Assembly: GCA_910577835.1 (NCBI GenBank)
Contig: CAJTOU010000012.1
Span: forward strand, 1-35,336
Length of the DNA: 35,336 nt
Reading direction: 5' to 3'
DNA from: an uncultured Lachnospiraceae bacterium
GTDB lineage: Bacteria; Bacillota_A; Clostridia; Lachnospirales; Lachnospiraceae
Positions 7,189 through 14,145 of the stretch are shown in pieces (position 1 is the stretch's first letter; every line of letters begins with the position of its first letter). The notes beneath the pieces are model-generated. The model saw nothing but the letters and a program-made list of their open reading frames with translations. It was not told the DNA's origin and ran no database searches. The position numbers and the translations under genes were made by a program.

Positions 7189-8214
7189 ATGGATTACAAA
7201 AAGGCCGGCGTAGATATTGAGGCAGGGTATCAGTCTGTTGAGCTTATGAAGAAGCATATACAAAAGACAATGCGTTCAGAAGTATTAGGGGGAATCGGCG
7301 GTTTCTCAGGTGCTTTTGATATCAGCAGCTTTAAGGATATGGAGGAGCCAATTCTGCTGTCTGGGACAGATGGTGTTGGAACAAAACTGAAACTGGCATT
7401 TCTTTTAAATAAGCATGATACAGTGGGCATCGACTGTGTTGCAATGTGCGTCAATGACGTAATTTGCGCCGGAGGCGAACCGTTGTTTTTCCTTGATTAT
7501 ATTGCATGTGGCAAAAATGACCCGGAAAAAATTGCAACGATTGTAAGCGGTATCGCACAGGGCTGTGTAATGTCAGGTGCGGCTTTGGTTGGAGGAGAGA
7601 CAGCGGAAATGCCGGGCTTCTATCCAAAGGAAGAGTATGACCTTGCAGGATTTACCGTAGGCGTTGCAGACAAAAAGGATTTAATCACAGGCGAGGACAT
7701 TAAAGAAGGTGATGTGTTAGTGGGAATCGCTTCAAGCGGTGTACACAGCAACGGCTTTTCTCTTGTCAGAAATGTATTTAAGATGACAGAGGATGCTGTA
7801 AATACATATTATGACGCCCTTGGCGCTACTCTTGGAGAAACCCTTATTACCCCTACAAAGATTTATGTAAAAGCGATGAAGTCCGTAAAAGCAGCAGGCG
7901 TTCATGTAAAGGGCTGCAGTCATATTACAGGCGGAGGCTTTTATGAAAATATTCCAAGAATGCTGCACGACGGCATACAGGCAGTTGTAAACAAGAACAG
8001 TTATGAAGTGCCTCCTATTTTCAAAATGCTTTCTGTGGACGGCGATATTGAGGAACATATGATGTACAATACTTTTAATATGGGTATTGGCATGGTTCTG
8101 GCAGTATCCCAGGAAGATGCCGACAAGACAATTGAGGCATTAAAAACAGCCGGTGAAGCTGCTTATATAATCGGTTCTGTAAAAGCTGGAGAAAAAGGAG
8201 TCGTTTTATGTTGA
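7189..8214 (+). CDS. purM: Phosphoribosylformylglycinamidine cyclo-ligase (AIR synthetase)
   Basis: Closes FGAM to 5-aminoimidazole ribonucleotide using ATP. The 341-residue length is normal. Family motifs visible in order: DYKKAGVDIEAG at the N-terminus, GIGGFSGAFD, LLSGTDGVGTKL (residues about 56-68), CVNDVICAGGEPLFFLDYIA, GGETAEMPGFY, GIASSGVHSNGFSLVR, and HITGGGFYENIPRM. SD GAGGAG lies just ahead of the ATG. It begins 45 nt after purE and its last codons overlap the purN start by 7 nt (ATG 8208, TGA 8212-8214), pointing to translational coupling. Confidence 0.97.
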   Translation: MDYKKAGVDIEAGYQSVELMKKHIQKTMRSEVLGGIGGFSGAFDISSFKDMEEPILLSGTDGVGTKLKLAFLLNKHDTVGIDCVAMCVNDVICAGGEPLFFLDYIACGKNDPEKIATIVSGIAQGCVMSGAALVGGETAEMPGFYPKEEYDLAGFTVGVADKKDLITGEDIKEGDVLVGIASSGVHSNGFSLVRNVFKMTEDAVNTYYDALGATLGETLITPTKIYVKAMKSVKAAGVHVKGCSHITGGGFYENIPRMLHDGIQAVVNKNSYEVPPIFKMLSVDGDIEEHMMYNTFNMGIGMVLAVSQEDADKTIEALKTAGEAAYIIGSVKAGEKGVVLC

Positions 8215-8846
8215 GAATCGGAGTAATGGTATCCGGTGGAGGTACAAATCTTCAGGCAATTATAGACGGCATTTCAAAAGGAACGATTACAAATACAGAG
8301 ATTGCGATAGTGGTAAGCAATAATAAAAAGGCATACGCACTTGAAAGAGCAAAACAGGCAGGTATTGAGGCGGTCTGTATTTCTCCAAAGGATTATGAGA
8401 ACAGAGAACAGTTTAATCAGGCGTTAACGGACTTTCTTGACAGCCGCAGGCTGGATTTGATTGTTCTTGCCGGATGTCTGGTTGTTTTGCCGGAAGCTCT
8501 GATAAAGAAATATACAAATAAAATTATTAATATACATCCCTCTTTGATTCCCGCATTTTGCGGTAAAGGCTACTATGGACTGAAAGTCCATGAGGAAGTT
8601 TTAAAAAGAGGAGTAAAGCTCACTGGTGCTACCTGTCATTTTGTAGATGCCGGCACAGATACAGGACCGATTATTTTTCAGAAGCCGGTGGAAATTTTGG
8701 AAAATGATACACCGGAAATCCTGCAGCGCCGTGTAATGGAACAGGCTGAATGGATAATTTTGCCAAAAGCGATTGATGACATTGCAAATGGCAGAATTGA
8801 AGTTGTAAATGGATATGTAAAGAATAAAGTGCCTGTGGCGCCATAA
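8208..8846 (+). CDS. purN: Phosphoribosylglycinamide formyltransferase, folate-dependent
   Basis: Transfers a formyl group from 10-formyltetrahydrofolate to GAR. The 212-residue protein has VMVSGGGTNLQAII at the start (phosphate-binding loop), the catalytic Asn and His in INIHPSLIPAF, and the formyl-transferase Asp in HFVDAGTDTGPIIFQ. The overlap with purM and the SD AAAGGAG inside the end of purM (8194-8200) support the start. The length fits the family. One detail differs slightly: ATCHFVDAGTDTGP has Ala and Cys where many relatives have VHFVDEG, a common clostridial variant. Confidence 0.96.
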   Translation: MLRIGVMVSGGGTNLQAIIDGISKGTITNTEIAIVVSNNKKAYALERAKQAGIEAVCISPKDYENREQFNQALTDFLDSRRLDLIVLAGCLVVLPEALIKKYTNKIINIHPSLIPAFCGKGYYGLKVHEEVLKRGVKLTGATCHFVDAGTDTGPIIFQKPVEILENDTPEILQRRVMEQAEWIILPKAIDDIANGRIEVVNGYVKNKVPVAP

Positions 8847-8896
8847 AAAATGAAATACAATTTCTTATAAAAATACAGAAAGAAACAGGAGAATGA

Positions 8897-10171
8897 ATGA
8901 TGAAGGTTTTAATTGTAGGCAGCGGTGGACGCGAGCATGCTATTGCATGGAAAGTGGCCCAGAGTCCAATGGTTGATAAAATATACTGCACGCCCGGTAA
9001 TGCTGGAATCAGCGAAGTTGCTGAATGTGTAAATATCGGGGCGATGGAATTTCATAAATTGACTGCATTTGCAAAAGAAAAGAATATAGACCTTACAGTA
9101 ATTGGTATGGATGAACCTCTTGTAGGAGGAATTGTGGATGCGTTTGAGGCAGAAGGCTTAAAGGTATTTGGTCCACGTAAAAATGCGGCTGTATTGGAAG
9201 GCTCCAAGGCTTTTTCAAAAGATTTAATGAAAAAATATGGTATACCTACGGCTGAGTATGAAACCTTTCATACACCAGAGCTGGCACTTGAATATCTGGA
9301 ACATTCCAGCTATCCGATTGTTGTGAAAGCTGACGGGCTGGCACTTGGCAAGGGCGCTCTGATTTGCAATACAAAGGAAGAGGCGAGAGATGCCGTGAAA
9401 ACGCTTATGTTGGACAAACAATTTGGAGATGCAGGCACTACAATTGTAGTGGAAGAATTTCTGATAGGCAGAGAAGTATCAGTACTTTCCTTTGTAGATG
9501 GACATACAATTAAAATTATGACCTCGGCTCAGGACCATAAGCGAGCAAAAGATAATGATAAAGGGCTGAATACCGGAGGAATGGGGACATTCTCACCAAC
9601 TCCTTTCTATACAGAGGAGATAGACAGGTTCTGCAAAGAGCATATTTATCAGAAAACAGTGGATGCAATGACAGCAGAAGGAATAGAATTTAAAGGAATT
9701 ATTTTCTTTGGACTGATATTGACTAAACAGGGACCAAAGGTTCTGGAATACAATGCCAGATTTGGCGACCCTGAGACACAGGTGGTTCTTCCAAGAATGA
9801 AGAATGATATTGTAGAGGTCTTTTTGGCATGTATTGAAGGAACACTGGACAAGGTGGATTTACAGTTTGAGGATAATGCGGCAGTCTGTGTAGTACTGGC
9901 TTCTGACGGATATCCGGAACATTATGACAAGGGATACAAAATTACCGGTCTGGAAAAATTTCAGGACAAAGAGGGTTATTATGTATTCCATGCAGGAACC
10001 AAGCTTGAGGGCAGTGATATTGTGACAAACGGAGGGCGTGTACTCGGCGTTGTGGCGAAGGGCGAGAATCTGAAAGCTGCAAGAGAAAATGCTTATGAGG
10101 CGACAAAGCTTGTCTGTTTTGACAATAAATATATGCGTACAGATATTGGAAAAGCAATTGACGAAGTATAA
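8897..10171 (+). CDS. purD: Phosphoribosylamine-glycine ligase (GAR synthetase)
   Basis: Joins phosphoribosylamine and glycine using ATP. The 424-residue ATP-grasp protein opens with KVLIVGSGGREHAIAWK and includes TPGNAGI, VVKADGLALGKG (ATP-grasp), EEFLIGREVSVLSF, SAQDHKRAKDNDKG, NTGGMGTFSP and LEYNARFGDPETQ, all PurD signatures. Two adjacent ATGs (8897 and 8900) follow an ACAGGAG; either could be used. It is the last gene of the cluster, 50 nt after purN, and is followed by a hairpin at 10229-10248. Purine genes purF, purL, purC, purB and purH are not in the window. Confidence 0.97.
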   Translation: MMKVLIVGSGGREHAIAWKVAQSPMVDKIYCTPGNAGISEVAECVNIGAMEFHKLTAFAKEKNIDLTVIGMDEPLVGGIVDAFEAEGLKVFGPRKNAAVLEGSKAFSKDLMKKYGIPTAEYETFHTPELALEYLEHSSYPIVVKADGLALGKGALICNTKEEARDAVKTLMLDKQFGDAGTTIVVEEFLIGREVSVLSFVDGHTIKIMTSAQDHKRAKDNDKGLNTGGMGTFSPTPFYTEEIDRFCKEHIYQKTVDAMTAEGIEFKGIIFFGLILTKQGPKVLEYNARFGDPETQVVLPRMKNDIVEVFLACIEGTLDKVDLQFEDNAAVCVVLASDGYPEHYDKGYKITGLEKFQDKEGYYVFHAGTKLEGSDIVTNGGRVLGVVAKGENLKAARENAYEATKLVCFDNKYMRTDIGKAIDEV

Positions 10172-10228
10172 ATTGCGGCTGGCAAAAAGATAATTACGCT
10201 GGCTGCTCAATTAAGAACATTTCAGGAA

Positions 10229-10248
10229 AACTGCCGGATTCGGCAGTT
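10229..10248 (+). terminator. Short perfect hairpin after purD
   Basis: AACTGCCG-GATT-CGGCAGTT: 8-bp stem, 4-nt loop. No T-run follows (CATACCTG), and the next SD is 16 nt away, so it may attenuate or stabilise rather than terminate. Confidence 0.4.
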
Positions 10249-10276
10249 CATACCTGTAATGTGTGGAGATAATAAT

Positions 10277-12400
10277 ATGATATACAAGGGAAAAGAAAGA
10301 AAGACCGATATTATTTGTTATATACTGATTATATCAATAATAGCTGGTCTTTTTACGTATTTTATCCCGAAACCTGCTTTCGCTTACAACCAGAAGAAGG
10401 GAATCGTACAGGTAGACGATGCGCTGAATGTAAGAACAGGTCCGGGAACCGGCTATGCAAAGCTTACAAGCGGGGGAAGTAATGTACAGTTGAAAAATGG
10501 TAATTCTGTGGATATTATTGGAGAGGAATATGCTTCAGACGGTGCAAAATGGTATAAGATAAACTTTTCTTACAATGGCAGTGTGCTGACTGGATATGTA
10601 CATAGTAATTATGTCTATGTGGAACAGGATATTGATTATACACAGGATGCAGATTTTGAAGCCTATCTGACAAAGCAGGGATTTCCTGAAACCTATAAAA
10701 ATTCTCTAAGAAAGCTTCATGCAAAATATCCAAACTGGGTATTTGTGGCAGATAAGCTTGACTATGACTGGAATGAAGTAGTGGAAAATGAGTCAATTAC
10801 CGGAAGGAGTCTGATTTCCATGAGTTCAATTTCTTCATGGAAATCTACGGAGACAGATGCTTATAACTGGGATACCGGAAAATGGTATGGCTTTGATGGA
10901 GGAAGCTGGGCTGCCGCTTCAAAAGAGCTGGTGGCTTATGCACTGGACCCGAGAAATTTTCTGGATGAGAGATATATTTTCCAGTTTGAGCTTTTATCCT
11001 ATCAGTCATCTTATCAGAATATATCCGGTCTTCAGAGCATGATTGCAAAAACTTTTTTAAATGGAACTATTTCTGATGATAAGGGCAGCAGTATGAGCTA
11101 TGCGCAGGCGATTATGGAGGCAGCGGCCATTTCAGGCGTAAGTCCTTTCTGCCTTGCTTCCAGTATTATTCAGGAGCAGGGCACTGCCGGAAGTTCACAT
11201 AATATCTCCGGAACTTTGCAAGGTCATGAGGGATATTATAATTATTACAACTGGGGTGCTTATGCCAGCGGCGGTAATTCGCCGACAGTCAACGGTCTGA
11301 TTTACGCAGCAAAAACAGACAGTTTTTCCCTTCGGCCATGGAATACAAGATATAAATCAATTGTAGGTGGCGCAAAACTGTTTGGAAAGAATTATATTAA
11401 TATCGGGCAGGATACCATTTATTATAAAAAGTTTGATTTTGTGGGAGAACCGTATACACATCAGTATATGACACATATTATTGCTGCGAGAAATGAAGGA
11501 CTTTCAGCTTCCAACGGCTATTCAGATGAAATGAAATCCAGTATTTCGATTGTATTTAAAATTCCGGTTTTTAAGAATATGCCAAATGAGACATGTCCTT
11601 TGCCTACAAAAGACGGAAACCCAAATAATCTGTTAAGCTCATTGTCTGTTTCTGCCGGAGGTCTCACACCGACCTTCCAGAGATTTACTGAGTCCTATGA
11701 TGTGACAGTGGAAAATTCAGTGTCTTCCATAAATGTAAATGCAGTGGCAGCAGACAGTAGGGCAACAGTCAATGGAACAGGAAATTATAATCTTGATGTT
11801 GGAAATAATGAAATAGAGGTAAAGGTGACAGCGGAAAACGGAGATGTCAGAACCTATCGGATTCATGTAAACCGGAAAGCAGGTTCAGGAAGTACAAATC
11901 CTCCACAGCCAACCGAGCCGCCGACACAGAAACCAACACAAAAACCAACAGAGCCATCTGCACCATCTGCGCCTTCTTATTCTGTCAGCGGAATTTCAGC
12001 AGATGAAAGCAGCGGTTTAATCACAGGTATTTCAGAAAAAATGTCTGTACAGACGTTGCAGTCTTATATTAATGTAAAAAATGGAAGTGTACAGGTTGTG
12101 GACAGAAATGGTTCTGCCAAGTCTGGAGTTGTAGCTACCGGTGATAAAGTAAGAATTTTAAACAGCAGCGGGGCAGTTTCCAAAGAATTTACTGTTGTCT
12201 TGTATGGCGATGTCAATGGTGATGGAGAAATTTCCATAAAAGATGCTTATCTGATGCGAAAGCATATTTTGGGAGAAGCCGGACTTGCAGGAATATATCA
12301 GACAGCGGCGAATGTGAGCAGGAGCAATGGTGGCATTACAATAAAAGATGCCTATATTATTAAACGACATATTTTAGGGGAGTCAAAGATAAGTCAATAA
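10277..12400 (+). CDS. Secreted SH3b-glucosaminidase autolysin with C-terminal dockerin
   Basis: A 707-residue exported peptidoglycan hydrolase. In order: signal peptide (residues 1 to about 36, ending PKPAFA), bacterial SH3 domain (about 45-116; LNVRTGPGTGY), a glucosaminidase-type domain (about 122-428) with candidate catalytic Glu300 in SSIIQEQGTAG, a cadherin-like beta-sandwich (about 448-535), a Pro/Thr linker, a small beta domain, and a dockerin type I module (about 644-706). The first dockerin repeat is canonical (GDVNGDGEISIKDAYLM); the second (ANVSRSNGGITIKDAYII) keeps the helix but lacks most calcium ligands. Start 10277 is preferred over the in-frame ATG at 10258-10261 region because GGAG (10265-10268) sits 8 nt before it and the signal peptide then begins MIYKGKERK. 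The neighbour 20 nt downstream carries a cohesin, so the dockerin probably docks onto it. Bond specificity is inferred from the family only. Confidence 0.88.
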   Translation: MIYKGKERKTDIICYILIISIIAGLFTYFIPKPAFAYNQKKGIVQVDDALNVRTGPGTGYAKLTSGGSNVQLKNGNSVDIIGEEYASDGAKWYKINFSYNGSVLTGYVHSNYVYVEQDIDYTQDADFEAYLTKQGFPETYKNSLRKLHAKYPNWVFVADKLDYDWNEVVENESITGRSLISMSSISSWKSTETDAYNWDTGKWYGFDGGSWAAASKELVAYALDPRNFLDERYIFQFELLSYQSSYQNISGLQSMIAKTFLNGTISDDKGSSMSYAQAIMEAAAISGVSPFCLASSIIQEQGTAGSSHNISGTLQGHEGYYNYYNWGAYASGGNSPTVNGLIYAAKTDSFSLRPWNTRYKSIVGGAKLFGKNYINIGQDTIYYKKFDFVGEPYTHQYMTHIIAARNEGLSASNGYSDEMKSSISIVFKIPVFKNMPNETCPLPTKDGNPNNLLSSLSVSAGGLTPTFQRFTESYDVTVENSVSSINVNAVAADSRATVNGTGNYNLDVGNNEIEVKVTAENGDVRTYRIHVNRKAGSGSTNPPQPTEPPTQKPTQKPTEPSAPSAPSYSVSGISADESSGLITGISEKMSVQTLQSYINVKNGSVQVVDRNGSAKSGVVATGDKVRILNSSGAVSKEFTVVLYGDVNGDGEISIKDAYLMRKHILGEAGLAGIYQTAANVSRSNGGITIKDAYIIKRHILGESKISQ

Positions 12401-12419
12401 GCATATGGAGGATAAACAC

Positions 12420-14069
12420 ATGAAAAACCAAAGAGGCAGAAAAACTGTTTGGAAAATATTTTTAATATGTTTTTTTACATTACTGATACAGAAAGGGGTT
12501 TATGCAGCAGATTTCAATGCGACTGTATCTTCAGCAACGGCAGAGCAGGGAAAAACAGTAACAATAACTGTGACTTTTTCTTCAAATGTCAATATCGGTG
12601 CTTATGCCATGAGGCTGACTTATGATGCGAATATTTTGGAATATTCATCGGGCGCCGACGGCGGAGGCGGAGGAACCCTTCAGTTTTATAACGATTATGT
12701 AAACAGCACATCAAAGAGCTATACGATTACCTTTCAGACAAAGGCAGCAGGAACTTCGGCACTTTCGCTGGATACAATCAGTGTTCCATGTGATACGGAA
12801 GCAAACGATATGACCGTAAAATCTTCAGGAGGTTCGGTAACGGTGTCCGCTCCAGTGGAGGCGTCTTCAAATAATAACCTTGCCGCGTTAAACGTAGCAT
12901 TTGTATACAGTGATGGCAGAACGGAAAGCGCAGCTTTAAGTCCTGCATTTTCCGCAGATATTACTTCTTATAATCTGAGCGCAGGAGAGGATGTCGCAAG
13001 GCTTTCTCTGGATGCAACTGCTGCTGACGGAAAAGCGGCTGTTCAGGTATCAGGCACAAGAATGGACCCGGGCAGCAACACAACAACAATTACTGTAACA
13101 GCAGAAAACGGAGCAGTAAAAAAATATGTGATTTATACAGAAAAGGCTCAGCCTTCTACCACCGAGGCTCCAACAACTGCTGAACCAGAGCCGACGACTG
13201 AACCAGAACCGACGACTGAACCAGAGCCGACGACTGAACCAGAACCAACAACTGAACCATCTAACAATACACCTGCTACAATACAGATAGGCGACAGAAA
13301 TTATACTGTCGTAGATATTCCAGAGGAGGCAGTGTTGCCGGAAGGCTATGAAGTAGTTCAAATTGACCATAAAGGCATACAGATTACTGCATTGCAGGGA
13401 CTTTCTACAAATCTGCTGCTTCTTTATCTGATGGATGGAGAAAGCGGTACAGGAGATTTTTATATTTATGACAAAGAAAAAGACAGCTATACGCTTTTTG
13501 TCAGCCTTACTATAAGGCAGCATATGTATACAGTGCTGGATATTCCGGAGGATTTGACGCTGCCTTACGGCGGAAAGGTCGGCAGTGAATATAAGTTGGA
13601 AACACTTGATATAAATGGAAAATCTGTAAAGGCATTAAGCTATGGTGTACAGGATTTATATCTTGTGTATGCAATGAACTGGAATGGAGAATATGGTCTT
13701 TATTTTTATGATTTAAAAGAAGAAAGCATGCTGCGATATGTATATTCAGCATTGGAAAATAAGAAAGACGAAGTGCCGGTTGTGCTTGCAGATACTTCCA
13801 TATCAGAAAATGAAAGAAAAGAATGGGAAAAAAGAATAGATAATAGAAATATTCTCATTATAATACTGGCTGTTTTATCAGTTCTTTTTGGAGGCGCTTT
13901 GTGTGTACTTTCTGTCAGAAGAAAAAGAAGACATACCGGCAGGAAAAGACAATCATCAAATTTTGATGAAGAATATGATGAGTATGAGGAATATGATGCA
14001 GAAGAAGAGGAACCGATGGATGAAGAAAGTCTGAATCAGGCATTAGATGATATTTTAAAAGGAAAATAG
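12420..14069 (+). CDS. Membrane-anchored cohesin protein (docking partner candidate)
   Basis: A 549-residue type I membrane protein. Order: signal peptide (1 to about 29, ending KGVYA), cohesin-like domain (about 31-143; pattern GKTVTITVTFSSNVNIGAY, then LTYDANILEY), a cadherin-like beta-sandwich (about 154-242), a Thr-Glu-Pro linker of TEPEPT units (about 244-282), two copies of an unnamed domain of about 75 residues (288-362 and 363-442), one transmembrane segment (about 476-498) followed by RRKRRH, and a strongly acidic cytoplasmic tail (about 514-547). Start 12420 chosen because GGAGG (12407-12411) is 8 nt upstream; the in-frame ATG at 12405 overlaps that SD. No sortase motif: anchoring is by the transmembrane helix. 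With the dockerin enzyme 20 nt upstream, it likely serves as a one-site scaffold. Cohesin assignment is by pattern and needs a profile search. Confidence 0.82.
   Translation: MKNQRGRKTVWKIFLICFFTLLIQKGVYAADFNATVSSATAEQGKTVTITVTFSSNVNIGAYAMRLTYDANILEYSSGADGGGGGTLQFYNDYVNSTSKSYTITFQTKAAGTSALSLDTISVPCDTEANDMTVKSSGGSVTVSAPVEASSNNNLAALNVAFVYSDGRTESAALSPAFSADITSYNLSAGEDVARLSLDATAADGKAAVQVSGTRMDPGSNTTTITVTAENGAVKKYVIYTEKAQPSTTEAPTTAEPEPTTEPEPTTEPEPTTEPEPTTEPSNNTPATIQIGDRNYTVVDIPEEAVLPEGYEVVQIDHKGIQITALQGLSTNLLLLYLMDGESGTGDFYIYDKEKDSYTLFVSLTIRQHMYTVLDIPEDLTLPYGGKVGSEYKLETLDINGKSVKALSYGVQDLYLVYAMNWNGEYGLYFYDLKEESMLRYVYSALENKKDEVPVVLADTSISENERKEWEKRIDNRNILIIILAVLSVLFGGALCVLSVRRKRRHTGRKRQSSNFDEEYDEYEEYDAEEEEPMDEESLNQALDDILKGK
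13182..13253 (+). repeat. 18-bp coding tandem repeat, 4 units
   Basis: Units at 13182-13199, 13200-13217, 13218-13235 and 13236-13253, of the form GAACCAGARCCRACRACT, encode the TEPEPT linker of the cohesin protein. Units 1 and 3 are identical. In-frame copy changes would lengthen or shorten the spacer between the cohesin part and the membrane. Confidence 0.9.
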
Positions 14070-14078
14070 AGAAAAGAG

Positions 14079-14130
14079 ATAGAATATAGGAAAGGGATGA
14101 AATAAGAAAAGGAATAGAATATAGGAAAGG
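14079..14130 (+). repeat. Direct repeat in the clpC leader
   Basis: ATAGAATATAGGAAAGG occurs at 14079-14095 and again at 14114-14130, 35 nt apart, within the 76-nt gap between the cohesin gene and clpC. Both copies include an SD-like AGGAAAGG; only the second is near the clpC start. It looks like a tandem duplication of the ribosome-binding region. Confidence 0.75.
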
Positions 14131-14145
14131 AATAAAGAAAAGAAA

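Noticed and set aside
13050..13523. 157-codon minus-strand frame with repeated WFSRRLWFS segments
   Set aside because: It is the antisense of the TEPEPT linker repeats in the cohesin gene; no SD and no plausible protein.
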